Positions 44,527-55,083 of a stretch of DNA of 64,000 nucleotides are shown here, piece by piece. Within the stretch, counting starts at the first letter, position 1. Every line of letters starts with the position of its first letter. Location of the stretch: NCBI GenBank assembly GCA_020847435.1, contig JADLBX010000044.1, forward strand, positions 1 to 64,000, given 5' to 3'. The translations under genes and the position numbers were made by a program. The notes beneath the pieces were generated by a model. That model was not told the DNA's origin and searched no databases. It saw only the letters and a list, made by a program, of their open reading frames with translations. The DNA is from Anaerolineales bacterium (GTDB lineage: Bacteria > Chloroflexota > Anaerolineae > Anaerolineales > Villigracilaceae).

Positions 44527-45428
44527 TGATAGTGCTTTGCGATCTCCGAAGCGTACTTCGTCCCGATTGAATTCTTGTTCTCTTCCAACCAAACCGAAAA
44601 CTTCGTTTTGCACCGTGCGGGCTCTTTCGAAACGAGCAAGTTCGCCATCAATCCGTCCACTTCCTCGGGGGTGAGGATCACGTCGCTGACGAACAGACTC
44701 AAAAACTGCGCGGCGAATAACGCCAAGCGCGGCGGGGTGGAAATCAAAGGTCGCCGCGCGCCGATAGTTTCGCCGACCAATTTCACCAATTCCTTGAACG
44801 TGTATGCCTCGGGTCCGACCGCGTCGACGATGTAATTTTTCCCGCTGTACACGCCGTCCACGAGCAAGTCAGCTACGTCTTCGACATGAACCGGTTGAAT
44901 CCCGTACGATCCGTCGCCGGGGAGGAGGAAGAAGGGGAGTCGTCTCAACAGATACGCGATGTTGTTGATCAGGATATCTTCCCCGCCGCCGACTAACACG
45001 GTGGGGCGGATGATCGCGTACGCCAATCCCGATTCGATCACAGCCTTTTCGTTTGCCGCTTTGCCCCAGTAATATGGCAGGCGCGAGTCGGCGGATGGAT
45101 TTGCGATGCTCACATGCGCGATCCGTTTTACCCCTGCGGCTTTCGCGGCGTTGACCAATTTCCGCGTATTCTCCACCGCGCGCGGCTGGGTGTTTGAATC
45201 TTTGTCGAACCGCACCCAGTAGGTATTGACCAATACCTCCGCGCCTTGCAGAGATTGGGTCATGCCCGCTTCGTCGAAATCCAGCGGAAAGGCTTTCACC
45301 TGTCCGTTGAACGGATTGGGTCGGTTGGGATGATTCGTGAGCGTGACGACTTCCTCGCCGCGAGCGAGTAATCTTTTGGCGACATACTTGCCTGTGTAAC
45401 TGAACGCACCGGTAACTGCGATTTTCAT
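44523..45428 (-). CDS. Atypical SDR, NmrA/NDUFA9-like NAD(P)-binding protein
   Basis: 301 residues from ATG 45428 (ggagag upstream). The N-terminal MKIAVTGAFSYTGKYVAKRLL is the dinucleotide motif TGxxxxxGK; VSIANPSADSRLPYYWGKAANEKAVIESG carries the YxxxK-like pair; GIQPVHVEDVADLLVDGV is typical of complex-I-associated and NmrA-like atypical SDRs. It binds NAD(P); catalysis is uncertain. Likely controlled by the upstream divergent-position GbsR-type regulator. Confidence 0.85.
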   Translation of the reverse strand: MKIAVTGAFSYTGKYVAKRLLARGEEVVTLTNHPNRPNPFNGQVKAFPLDFDEAGMTQSLQGAEVLVNTYWVRFDKDSNTQPRAVENTRKLVNAAKAAGVKRIAHVSIANPSADSRLPYYWGKAANEKAVIESGLAYAIIRPTVLVGGGEDILINNIAYLLRRLPFFLLPGDGSYGIQPVHVEDVADLLVDGVYSGKNYIVDAVGPEAYTFKELVKLVGETIGARRPLISTPPRLALFAAQFLSLFVSDVILTPEEVDGLMANLLVSKEPARCKTKFSVWLEENKNSIGTKYASEIAKHYQ

Positions 45429-45501
45429 TTTTTTTCTCTCCATTTCACGCGCTGAGCGGAGTGGCGCATGATTGTTGCGCCACGAAGTCGAAGCGCAATA
45501 G

Positions 45502-46026
45502 TTACTTCAACACGCCCAACACTTTGGTGACATTTGACAATCCCAAACTTTGTAGTTTGATGACCGCCTTCGATAAGCTATCTATCGCGTCAAAAAACTC
45601 CTGCAACGCTTGCACGCGTTTGTAGGTGAACTTCCACTCGTCGTTGTCCACCCAGTTCTCATCCATGGCTGCGAGCGCGGCTTTCACCGAGCCGACAGCC
45701 CGGTCGAACTCGCTGTTCTGCCTTTCTTTGAGAATGGACTTGATCGCCGCGTAGAAATCCGCTTCGGCGGAGTAGTAATCCTTGCGGTCGCCGAGTTTGG
45801 TCGAGCGATGGACGAGTCCCATACGCGCCAGCGCGCGGGTTTGTGTGCTGATCGCGCCTTTGGTGAGCCCGGTTTGCGCGACGATCTCGTCGAGGGATAA
45901 CGCGGCGGGGGAGAGGTAGAGCGCGCCGAAGATCGCGCCCATCCCTTTGGGGAAGCCCCAAAAGCGGCTGATCTGGCTCAACCCCTCGGTAAAGTCGGTT
46001 TTGATTTTTGTAAGCGATTGCGGCAT
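45502..46026 (-). CDS. GbsR/MarR-type transcriptional regulator
   Basis: 174 residues. The winged-helix HTH is in the first half (LSLDEIVAQTGLTKGAISTQTRALARMGLVHRS, wing KLGDRKDYY), with a C-terminal dimerisation helix pair. Starts MPQSLTKIKTDFTEGLSQISRFWGFPKGMG, characteristic of the GbsR subfamily. It precedes the SDR/membrane protein operon on the same strand by about 75 bp. The operator overlapping its own start site implies autoregulation. Confidence 0.87.
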   Translation of the reverse strand: MPQSLTKIKTDFTEGLSQISRFWGFPKGMGAIFGALYLSPAALSLDEIVAQTGLTKGAISTQTRALARMGLVHRSTKLGDRKDYYSAEADFYAAIKSILKERQNSEFDRAVGSVKAALAAMDENWVDNDEWKFTYKRVQALQEFFDAIDSLSKAVIKLQSLGLSNVTKVLGVLK

Positions 46027-46046
46027 GGTTTGTCTCGTTATGTTCG

Positions 46047-46062
46047 TTTAGTGATTACTAAA
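46047..46062. promoter_or_regulatory. Candidate GbsR operator
   Basis: TTTAGT-GATT-ACTAAA, a perfect 6-bp inverted repeat just downstream of the -10 and over the expected transcription start. Confidence 0.6.
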
Positions 46063-46065
46063 TGA

Positions 46066-46094
46066 AGTATATGATGAATTACCTGAGGTGTCAA
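46066..46094 (-). promoter_or_regulatory. Sigma-70-type promoter of the GbsR operon
   Basis: Minus strand -35 TTGACA (46089-46094), exactly 17 nt, -10 TATACT (46066-46071). The best promoter match in the window. Confidence 0.8.
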
Positions 46095-46175
46095 GAGTTG
46101 AATCTGTGCGTAGACAGTTTTGCTGGTTTGTAGCGGGAAATAAAAAGCGGATGTGTAACACATCCGCTGATAAAT

Positions 46176-47366
46176 CTACTTGAGCAAATCCGCCGCGGCG
46201 GATGCCATCAACGCCGCGCCGCGCACGAGCGCGCGCTCGTCAAAGTCGAATTTGGGATGGTGATGGTTGTAGTTGAGATTCTTTTCGTCGTTGGCGGACC
46301 CGATCATGAAGTAACAGCCATTGACCTGTTCTTGCATGTAGCCCATGTCCTCCGCGCCCATGGTGAGATAGGGCGATGTTTCAATTTCGGCGTCGGGGAA
46401 GAGTCTCTGGGCAGATTTGAACACGGTCTCTGTGACCGCTTCATCGTTGACGACTGTCGGCGTGACCTGCTTGAGCGTAATCTCCGCGTCGCAGCCCATG
46501 GAAGAGGCGATGCCGCGCACGATCTGCTCAAAACGCGCCAAAACGGTCTTGCGGACTTCAGGATCGAAATTCCGAATCGTGCCGTTGACCTCCGCCGTTT
46601 GCGGAATGATGTTGAATGCCGAGCCCGCGTGGATGGACGTCACGCTAACCACGGCAGGTTTGAGCGGAGGCACATTGCGTGAGACGATAGTTTGCAACGC
46701 GGTGACGATCTGCGCCGCGGCGACAACCGGATCAATTGTGGTGTTAGGCGCGGCTCCGTGTCCGCCACTGCCGGTGAGTTTGATGGAAAATAGTTCTGCG
46801 CCAGCCATGACCGGCCCCTTTGCCACGCTCATCCAGCCGATGGGTTTGTCGTTCCACACGTGGAGCGAGAGGGTTTTTTCCACTTTGGGCGCATCCAAAA
46901 CGCCGTCGCGCATCATCATCAACGCGCCGCCGACCTCTTCGCCGTTCGTTCCCTCCTCGGATGGCTGGAAACAAAATTTGATACTGCCCGCCAGTTCATC
47001 GCGCCGGGCGTGGAGCATCTTCGCGACCGTCAGCCCGATGGCGGTGTGACCGTCGTGTCCGCAGGCGTGCATCACGCCGGGGTTTTCGGACGCGTATTCG
47101 GCGCCGGTCTCTTCGGCGATGGGGAGCGCGTCCATATCGAAGCGGAGGAGGATCGTCGGACCGGGTCGCGAACCTTCGAGATAGCCGACCACGCCGGTCT
47201 TGCCGACGCCTTTGGTCACTTCCAAGCCGAGGGCTTCGAGTTCTTTGGCGACGATGCCGCCCGTGCGGATTTCACGGAATCCCAGTTCGGGGTGTTTGTG
47301 AAAGTCGCGGCGCATGGCTTGGGTGTAGGGGAATAGTTCTTCGGCGTGCTGGAGGAAAGTGGACAT
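46176..47366 (-). CDS. M20-family amidohydrolase (aminoacylase/hippurate hydrolase-like)
   Basis: 396 residues. Dizinc peptidase: RRDFHKHPELGFRE, LLRFDMDALPIAEETG, HACGHDGHTA, and catalytic Glu in PSEEGTNGEEVGG; lid domain LTGSGGHGAAPNTTIDP. The group removes acyl chains from N-acyl amino acids or peptides. Start ATG 47366 has aaaggaaa upstream. The extension to 47399 lacks SD support. Confidence 0.9.
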   Translation of the reverse strand: MSTFLQHAEELFPYTQAMRRDFHKHPELGFREIRTGGIVAKELEALGLEVTKGVGKTGVVGYLEGSRPGPTILLRFDMDALPIAEETGAEYASENPGVMHACGHDGHTAIGLTVAKMLHARRDELAGSIKFCFQPSEEGTNGEEVGGALMMMRDGVLDAPKVEKTLSLHVWNDKPIGWMSVAKGPVMAGAELFSIKLTGSGGHGAAPNTTIDPVVAAAQIVTALQTIVSRNVPPLKPAVVSVTSIHAGSAFNIIPQTAEVNGTIRNFDPEVRKTVLARFEQIVRGIASSMGCDAEITLKQVTPTVVNDEAVTETVFKSAQRLFPDAEIETSPYLTMGAEDMGYMQEQVNGCYFMIGSANDEKNLNYNHHHPKFDFDERALVRGAALMASAAADLLK

Positions 47367-47421
47367 AGTGGTTTCCTTTTTTACGAGAGCGTCTGACAAC
47401 TAAATTCAATAATTTTTTTGT

Positions 47422-47493
47422 ACCGCTAAGCCCGCAAAGAGCGCGAAGAAAATCCTTTTTTGTCTTTTAGCGGCCTTGGCGCGCTTCGCGGTT
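47422..47493. repeat. Dispersed palindrome (accgctaagcccgcaaag type), second copy
   Basis: Close relative of 36821-36890 with shared ends accgctaagcccgcaaag and cttcgcggt, upstream of the amidohydrolase gene. The remainder of the 239-bp gap up to 47605 shows no gene. Confidence 0.65.
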
Positions 47494-47605
47494 AATAAAT
47501 CAGCGGTGACTTTTCAGAAACTTTCCGAGTATGAAGGGTGCGAAGGAAAGACGGAAGATGAAAGATGAAAGAATCTTTGCTTGCTTTGTGACTTTGGAGG
47601 TGTGG

Positions 47606-48346
47606 TTACCGGTATCTTACCACTCTAAACTTTTCTTCGTAGCGCGGGTTGTCTTCCGGGCTGTCTTCGGCGCGGCGGGAGTTCATGCGCTCCACGAGTT
47701 TGACTGGGTCGGGGACTTGCGTCTTGTGCATCTTGATCGCTTCAAGTTTGAGCTCCCACGTTTCGGTAACGTCGAGAACCGTATTGGGCTGGGAGGTTAG
47801 CGAGCACCAGACCTCTTTGGGCATATGAGGTTCGAAGCCTTCGGTGAGTAACTCGGGGAAGAAGACCGGGCTTCCCGCGGCGGGAAAGACCGCGTCCAGC
47901 ACGACTTGTCCGCAGGCGCGATGGTCGGGGTGGTTGAGACCGTACATGGCGAACAGGTTTTGCGGATCGCAAGTGACGAGAATGTCCGGTTTGTGGCGGC
48001 GGATCTCGCGGACGATTTCGCGGCGAAGTTGGATGTCTGGCACGAGGTAGCCGTCTTCAACATCCATGAAGTAGACGGCTTGCGCGCCGATCACAGTTGC
48101 CGCGGCGCGTTGTTCCTCGTGGCGGATTCCGCATAATTTTTCGGGGGTCATGTTCGCGGGCGTGGTGGCGTCGTTGAAGCCTTTGTCGCCGCAGGTGAGG
48201 AGCAGATAGGTGAGGCTGTGGCCTGCGCGTGCCCAGCGGGCGAGTGTGGCGCCGCAGAAAAATTCGGGGTCGTCGGGGTGGGCGAGGATGACGAGGATGT
48301 TCTTGGGTGCGTCCCAGTTATCGGGGGCGAGAGAGTCGAGGGTCAT
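47606..48346 (-). CDS. PIG-L/LmbE-family deacetylase
   Basis: 246 residues. Zinc site motif AHPDDPEFFCGATLARW near residue 22 and the HPDH near residue 138 are intact. The family de-N-acetylates GlcNAc-containing substrates such as GlcNAc-inositol, GlcNAc-malate (bacillithiol) or antibiotics. The substrate is unknown. It lies 50 bp downstream of the RicT gene on the same strand. Confidence 0.88.
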   Translation of the reverse strand: MTLDSLAPDNWDAPKNILVILAHPDDPEFFCGATLARWARAGHSLTYLLLTCGDKGFNDATTPANMTPEKLCGIRHEEQRAAATVIGAQAVYFMDVEDGYLVPDIQLRREIVREIRRHKPDILVTCDPQNLFAMYGLNHPDHRACGQVVLDAVFPAAGSPVFFPELLTEGFEPHMPKEVWCSLTSQPNTVLDVTETWELKLEAIKMHKTQVPDPVKLVERMNSRRAEDSPEDNPRYEEKFRVVRYR

Positions 48347-48396
48347 GAGGCAGGTTGAAGGGAGAAAGGAAGCGGCCTTTAACTTCCGCAGTCGAG

Positions 48397-49323
48397 TTAA
48401 TTGTTCCTGTTATTGCGCGGGCTCGCTTTACTGCAAGTGCATCCGCCGGAGTTGTGGCGGTCGCACGGCGCTTCGGATTTGCGGCGCAGGGCTTCGAGTT
48501 CGTCCCATGGTTGAATTTCTTCACGGTCGAAGGCGGTCGGGTAGCGCGCTTCGCCGTCGAGCAGTACCAGCACTTTGTTGTTCATGGGCGATACGTCCAC
48601 GACTTTGCCTTCGCCCTTCGGGGTGACCACACGCTTGTTGCGTTTGGGCAGTTGTTTGCGCGCTTCGACATACTGTTCGTATTCATAGATGAGGCAACAG
48701 CGCAGGCGCCCGCACATGCCGGTGATTTCTTCCGGCGTGAGCGAGATGCCCTGTTCTTTTGCCATCTTGATCGAGATCGGCGAGAAGTCGGTGAGGAATT
48801 TCGAGCAACAGCGCGTTTCGATTCCGCACGCGCCCATGCCGCCGAGGATCTTCGCCACGTCGCGCGGACCGATCTGCCGCAGTTCGATGTGTGTGTTCGG
48901 ATACAGGTTGTGCATATCCTTCTTGAGCGATTTGAGGTCAACTTTTTCCTCGGTCTCGGTGTTGAACAGGAAGGCGAGGCGCGTGCCGTCGTAGTTGTAT
49001 TCCGCGGCGACGATCTTCACGCCTTCAAGTTTGATCTCGGCGGCGCGGGCGCGGCAGTTGATCATGGCTTCGGTCTGTTTGGCTTGCCACGCTTGCAGGA
49101 GCAGGAGGTCGCGCGGGGTGGCGCGTCGCTCCACAGCCCTCCAGCCGCCGTCGGGTTTGGGCGGCGTTTCTTTTTCCACGCGCATCACCTCGCCGAGATG
49201 CTTGCCGCGCGAGGTATCCACGATCACATGCTCGCCGACCTGCACGTCTGGCACGCTGGCGGTGTCGAAATGATAGATTTTGCCCACTTTGCTAAAGCGG
49301 ACGCCAATGATTTGAGTTTGCAT
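48397..49323 (-). CDS. ricT: PSP1-domain protein, RicT/YaaT-like
   Basis: 308 residues from ATG 49323. The PSP1 domain has FSKVGKIYHFD, DTSRGKHLGEVMRVEKE and the conserved Cys set: CGIETRCCSKFL and CGRLRCCLIYE. In Bacillus RicT these Cys hold Fe-S clusters in the RicA-RicF-RicT complex that controls RNase Y processing. The C-terminal tail ends with another Cys-rich stretch (CDRHNSGGCTC). The partners RicA and RicF are not in the window. Confidence 0.9.
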   Translation of the reverse strand: MQTQIIGVRFSKVGKIYHFDTASVPDVQVGEHVIVDTSRGKHLGEVMRVEKETPPKPDGGWRAVERRATPRDLLLLQAWQAKQTEAMINCRARAAEIKLEGVKIVAAEYNYDGTRLAFLFNTETEEKVDLKSLKKDMHNLYPNTHIELRQIGPRDVAKILGGMGACGIETRCCSKFLTDFSPISIKMAKEQGISLTPEEITGMCGRLRCCLIYEYEQYVEARKQLPKRNKRVVTPKGEGKVVDVSPMNNKVLVLLDGEARYPTAFDREEIQPWDELEALRRKSEAPCDRHNSGGCTCSKASPRNNRNN

Positions 49324-49527
49324 GGCTCGAATTATACCGTAAGCAGGTTTGGGGAGATGCGGGGAGTGGCGAAAAAAGTGAGTAAAAACTTTCTCTGCCA
49401 CAGAGAACACGGAGTTCTTTGAGAGAAAAGCTCAAAATCTCTGTGGGCTCTGCCGTCTCGCACTGTAGCGCTCGCGGCACGAACGGTGTGGCTTGACTCA
49501 CCAAATTAGCCATTCCCGGGATGCGGG

Positions 49528-51015
49528 CTACTTCAGCGCCACGCCGCTTCTTGCGGGAATCGTAAACGTCAACTCGCCATTCACCGAAATATCGGACGCG
49601 CTCCCGAAGACCGCCCGCGGCGTCTTCTGCGCTTCATATGTGACGTGGACCTGTTGAGGCTCTTCGGACGCGTTCAACGCCACAACGAACGTTTTCCCTT
49701 CGAACGAGCGTGAGAACGCGTAGACCCCGTGCGCCGACCACAGGCGTTTCATGTCGCCGCGACGGAACGCGGGGTTTTTCTTCCTCAGCGCGATGAGCGC
49801 TTTGAAATAACTCAGCAAATCTTTATCCCATTTGTGCTCGTCCCACGGAAAGGATTTTCGGCAAAACGGATCGTGTTCGCCGTCGAGACCGATCTCGTCG
49901 CCGTAATAGATGCACGGCGCGCCGGTAATAGTCATGATGAAGAGCCACGCGAGTTTGAGCGAGTTCTGGTCGCCGCTCGCGAACGAAAGGAAGCGCGGCA
50001 TATCGTGACTATCGAGCAGGTTCAATTGCGAGCGCGTGATCTCGGGTTTGTACAAATTCATCATATGGTCCACGCGGTCGGCGAATTCGTGCGCGCCGAT
50101 GGGGTGATGGATGTTGCGAAAATTCGATTGCTGGTGTGCCACGCGCAAATCGAGGTGTTCGCCTGGGAAGAATGCGGCGCAGGCGTTCGTGCAGACGTAA
50201 TTCATCACCGCGTCGAACTGGTCGCCTTGGAGCCAGCGTTGCGACTCGTGCCAAATCTCGCCGACGATGTAGGCTTCGGGGTTAGCCTTCCGCACGCGCT
50301 GACGGAACTCCTGCCAGAACGAATCGTCGTCAATCTCGGCGGGGACGTCCAAGCGCCAGCCGTCTGCCCCGAACTTAATCCAATATTCAGCCACATCGAA
50401 GAGGAACTCGCGGACTGCCGGGGACTGCGTGTTGAATTTGGGCAGGGCGGGTAAATTCCACCAGGCGCGATAGCCGATTGCGGTGAGGCTGTCTTCGTGA
50501 TGCAGTTGTTTTTGTTCGTGCGGGCTGGGATACGCGCCCCAATGTTTTTTGCCGCTCAATCTTTCTTCGTCGAAGAAGAACCAATCCTTGTATGGCGAGC
50601 CCGCGCCGTTTTCGAGTACATGATGAAATTGCCAGAACCCCCGCGAGGCATGATTAAACACCCCGTCCAGAATGACGCGGATGTTTTTCTTGTGCGCCGC
50701 GTCGAGCAATGCCCGCAGCGCCTCGTTGCCGCCGAGCAGTGGGTCCACGTTGTAGTAGTCAAAGGTGTGATAACGATGGTTGGACGCGGAGGCGAAGATC
50801 GGGTTGAGATACAGCGCGTTGATCCCCAAGTCTTTGAGATAGTTGAGACGTTCCGTCACGCCGTATAAATCTCCGCCTTTGAATCCGTGTGGGGTGGGGG
50901 GCGCGTCCCAATCTTCGAAGGTCAGGTTGTCGTTTGGGTTGCGCGCGCTGCGTGCAAAACGGTCGGGGAAAATCTGGTAAAAAATTGCGTCCTGCGCCCA
51001 TTCGGGTGTGGTCAT
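49528..51015 (-). CDS. GH13 alpha-glucan hydrolase (neopullulanase/cyclomaltodextrinase-like)
   Basis: 495 residues. (beta/alpha)8 barrel with the four GH13 motifs: DGVFNH, GWRLDVPAE (nucleophile Asp), VGEIWH (acid/base Glu) and LLDSHD (stabiliser Asp). MTTPEWAQDAIFYQIFPDRF indicates no signal peptide and no N-terminal starch-binding domain, so it is cytosolic. Likely cleaves maltodextrins or cyclodextrins imported by the neighbouring transporter. Confidence 0.92.
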   Translation of the reverse strand: MTTPEWAQDAIFYQIFPDRFARSARNPNDNLTFEDWDAPPTPHGFKGGDLYGVTERLNYLKDLGINALYLNPIFASASNHRYHTFDYYNVDPLLGGNEALRALLDAAHKKNIRVILDGVFNHASRGFWQFHHVLENGAGSPYKDWFFFDEERLSGKKHWGAYPSPHEQKQLHHEDSLTAIGYRAWWNLPALPKFNTQSPAVREFLFDVAEYWIKFGADGWRLDVPAEIDDDSFWQEFRQRVRKANPEAYIVGEIWHESQRWLQGDQFDAVMNYVCTNACAAFFPGEHLDLRVAHQQSNFRNIHHPIGAHEFADRVDHMMNLYKPEITRSQLNLLDSHDMPRFLSFASGDQNSLKLAWLFIMTITGAPCIYYGDEIGLDGEHDPFCRKSFPWDEHKWDKDLLSYFKALIALRKKNPAFRRGDMKRLWSAHGVYAFSRSFEGKTFVVALNASEEPQQVHVTYEAQKTPRAVFGSASDISVNGELTFTIPARSGVALK

Positions 51016-51160
51016 TGATCTGCCTCGGCGTTGAAATGAAGTAGGACAAGACGCGGTCTTGTCCTGCCGGTCGATTCTACTTCAACATGCAAAAAGCGGT
51101 GAATCCAGTCATGAAAAATTCATAGAGCGATGCGCTTACGCGTAGCCCGGTCTCGGAAAG

Positions 51161-52735
<1,575 letters not shown>

Positions 52736-52758
52736 GGTTGCAGGATTATCCTTTACGT

Positions 52759-52789
52759 CAACCGCCAAGAAATTGCTTCTTGGCGGTTG
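52759..52789. other. Intra-operon hairpin between malG-like and treS genes
   Basis: Perfect 13-bp arms (CAACCGCCAAGAA, 52759-52771; complement 52777-52789) with loop attgc. No T-run on the minus strand; probably tunes downstream expression or mRNA decay. Confidence 0.65.
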
Positions 52790-52816
52790 GGCAATGTATC
52801 TTTGAGTGGGCGTATC

Positions 52817-53995
52817 TCAGCCCTTAACCGATCCCGCCAGCAAACCGCGGACGAAGTATCGTTGTAACGAGAAGAACACGATCATGGGGAGCAACATGGA
52901 TAGAAATGCCGCCGCCGTAAGGACTTGCCAGCCTGATCCCAGCGATGTGACCATGTTGCTGATCTGGTAGGTCATGACCGGCGTCGTACCGCCGAGGAAA
53001 ACCAACGCAACGAGAAGATCGTTCCACACCCATAGGAATTGGAAAATCCCAAGCGAGGCGATCGCCGGCATGGCGAGTGGGACAACCAATTGGCGGAATA
53101 CGGTCCAGTGTGTCGCGCCGTCCAGGTAGGCTGATTCGAATAGGTCGCGCGGCAAAGTTCCGAGGAAGTTGCGCATCAGATAGATGGCGTACGGCATCCC
53201 GAAGCCGGTGTGGAAGAGCCATACGCCAAGGAAGGTGCCATTCAGACCGGTCTGCGCGTAAAACCGCGAGATCGGAACCAATGTCATTTGGAGGGGGACA
53301 ACTTGCAAGCCGACCAGTAAGGCAAAGAGCAGAAACCGTCCTTTGAAATCGAGCCAGGCAAATGCGTAACCGGCAAACGCGGCGAACAGAATCGGGATAA
53401 ATGTAGCGGGCAGAGTGACGAATAAACTGTTGATAAAAGCCCGCCCCATTCCCCGCGGGTTGAGGATATCGCTCAGGTTGCATTTGAGGTCGGGCGGTTG
53501 TGTCCCCGCCTCGCAATCGGCTGTGTAAGAACTGCGTCCGCGATAACCGACCAGCGCGTCAATGTAATTGTTCAAGGTGAAGCGCGAGTTAGCCTGGTCG
53601 TCGTCTCGTAAATACGATGCAATGTCTGCGGCTTCCTGCGCGGTGGGCAGGGGCATGTTGCCCATGTGCGGTTGTCCATTAATATCTTGACGAAGCAACG
53701 CCAACAACTGTAGAGAGCGGCTGTATTTGGCGATCAGTTCTGGGTTCGTTAGATCGGCTTGCGGAAGCGCTTTTCGGTCCGTCCCGTGACATTCCGCGCA
53801 GTAGGTTTCATATGGACCTGCGGTGCGCTGAGTCGTGAATGCCGTCCACCAGCCGGAACTTCCCACAGCCTCAGGAGGGCGCAGGGAGGTGACTAACAGC
53901 CCCAAGGTGGGAACGGCCCAAATGACCATCGTCAGGATGACGATCGCATGTGTCGGCAGCTTGTTTAGCTGTTTGTTGATTTGATCCCTGTTCAT
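52817..53995 (-). CDS. MalG-type sugar ABC permease with embedded cytochrome c domain
   Basis: 392 residues. TM1 (15-36) and the normal RPPEAVGSSGWW lead are followed by an inserted domain (about 57-133): heme motif CAECH (66-70), axial Met candidate in HMGNMP (111 or 114) and AADIASYLR, a class I cytochrome c fold. Then the standard loop (FTLNNYIDALVG), five further TM helices and the ATPase-contacting EAA motif (ESAYLDGATHWTVFRQLVVPLAMPAI, 287-312). A Cys pair (161, 172) lies in the same loop. ATG 53995 overlaps the partner permease stop. Reading frame and permease core are intact, so this is a genuine chimera rather than a frameshift. A redox-gated or redox-assisted uptake is speculative. 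Confidence 0.9.
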   Translation of the reverse strand: MNRDQINKQLNKLPTHAIVILTMVIWAVPTLGLLVTSLRPPEAVGSSGWWTAFTTQRTAGPYETYCAECHGTDRKALPQADLTNPELIAKYSRSLQLLALLRQDINGQPHMGNMPLPTAQEAADIASYLRDDDQANSRFTLNNYIDALVGYRGRSSYTADCEAGTQPPDLKCNLSDILNPRGMGRAFINSLFVTLPATFIPILFAAFAGYAFAWLDFKGRFLLFALLVGLQVVPLQMTLVPISRFYAQTGLNGTFLGVWLFHTGFGMPYAIYLMRNFLGTLPRDLFESAYLDGATHWTVFRQLVVPLAMPAIASLGIFQFLWVWNDLLVALVFLGGTTPVMTYQISNMVTSLGSGWQVLTAAAFLSMLLPMIVFFSLQRYFVRGLLAGSVKG

Positions 53996-55017
53996 CGCGA
54001 AGCCTCCTGTTCGAGAAATCGCTTTATGTTGAGATAGATGAAGGGGATGATCGCTACGACGAGAATTACCGCCACTGCCGTGCCGCGCCCGACGTTGAAA
54101 TTCTTGTACATCTCTGTGTACATGCGGTTGGCGATTACGTCGGTTTTGAAGTTCCCGCCGGTCATGACATAAACAAGATCGAAGAGTTTCAATACATTGA
54201 TCACCATCGTCGTAACCACGACCGTGATCGTTGGCAAAATGATGGGAACGATGATTTTCCAGAACACGGTCCATTCCGCCGCGCCGTCCACGCGCGCGGC
54301 TTCAATGATTTCATCTGGCACCGATTTTAAAGCCGCCGCAAGGATCGTCATGCAGAAGCCGGACCAAATCCAAATGCCTACGATGACGATCATGAACGTG
54401 TTGATTGGGATCGTAGAGAGCCAAGCCACTGGACGTCCGCCGAGCGAGGTAATGATCGAATTGAGCAAGCCAATCTGGGTTTGCGATGTGCCGTAATCGT
54501 ACACAAACTTCCAAATGACGCCGGCGCCCACAAAGGAGATGGCCATGGGCATGAATAAGACGGCTTTTGCCAGCGCCTCGTATTTCACGCGGTCTGCCAG
54601 GACGGCAAACGCGAGCCCAACGGTTACGGTTCCGAACACCATGACCACGATCCATTTGATCGTATTTCCATAGGAGGAACTCCAGAACGATTTCCATAAT
54701 GCGGCTGGCGAACTTGTATTGAATTCATCCGTCAGGGCGTAACGATAATTCTCAAAAACGCCCCAGCATGGCTGTCCGTCGCGGCAGGTTGTGGCGGCGG
54801 AGGCGGTCCCGTCGCTGTTCATGAAGCTTAAGCCTATGGTGTTGATCATCGGATAGACGATGAAAAACGTCATGACAGCCAGGGCCGGCAGGAGGTAAAG
54901 CCAGGGGACGAACGCTCCCTGTTTCATGATTTGAGGGACCGGTGGGTTGGGGGATGCTTGCTTTCGTTTTCGTTTGCCGGACATTCCAATGTTGGAGTTA
55001 GCCTGTGACGCAGCCAT
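53992..55017 (-). CDS. MalF-type sugar ABC permease
   Basis: 341 residues from ATG 55017 (GGAGG 6 nt upstream). A basic N-terminus (KRKRKQ) and six or more TM helices with the EAA motif EIIEAARVDGAAEWTVFWKIIVPIILPTI. Upstream in-frame codons lie in a hairpin between the genes, so they are not translated. It forms the permease heterodimer with the cytochrome-containing MalG-like protein. A periplasmic loop holds CRDGQPCWG, a Cys pair facing the same compartment as the cytochrome. Confidence 0.9.
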   Translation of the reverse strand: MAASQANSNIGMSGKRKRKQASPNPPVPQIMKQGAFVPWLYLLPALAVMTFFIVYPMINTIGLSFMNSDGTASAATTCRDGQPCWGVFENYRYALTDEFNTSSPAALWKSFWSSSYGNTIKWIVVMVFGTVTVGLAFAVLADRVKYEALAKAVLFMPMAISFVGAGVIWKFVYDYGTSQTQIGLLNSIITSLGGRPVAWLSTIPINTFMIVIVGIWIWSGFCMTILAAALKSVPDEIIEAARVDGAAEWTVFWKIIVPIILPTITVVVTTMVINVLKLFDLVYVMTGGNFKTDVIANRMYTEMYKNFNVGRGTAVAVILVVAIIPFIYLNIKRFLEQEASR

Positions 55018-55040
55018 CTCAGCCTCCGTTGAAAAGAATA

Positions 55041-55067
55041 GGGACGCCTCCTCCAAGGAGGCGTCCC
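55041..55067. other. Hairpin between binding protein and permease genes
   Basis: GGGACGCCTCCT (55041-55052), loop cca, complement (55056-55067). Located as is typical for the malE-malF space, where a stem-loop protects the abundant binding-protein mRNA from 3' decay. Confidence 0.7.
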
Positions 55068-55083
55068 CACTTTCATTCGCCAA

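Noticed and set aside
48355-49422. 355-codon open frame antisense to ricT
   Set aside because: Mirror of the conserved Cys-rich PSP1 gene; no start signals.
54984-55083. Longer start of the MalF-like permease at 55083
   Set aside because: The extra 22 residues are encoded by a perfect hairpin in the intergenic space, whereas ATG 55017 has GGAGG at proper distance.
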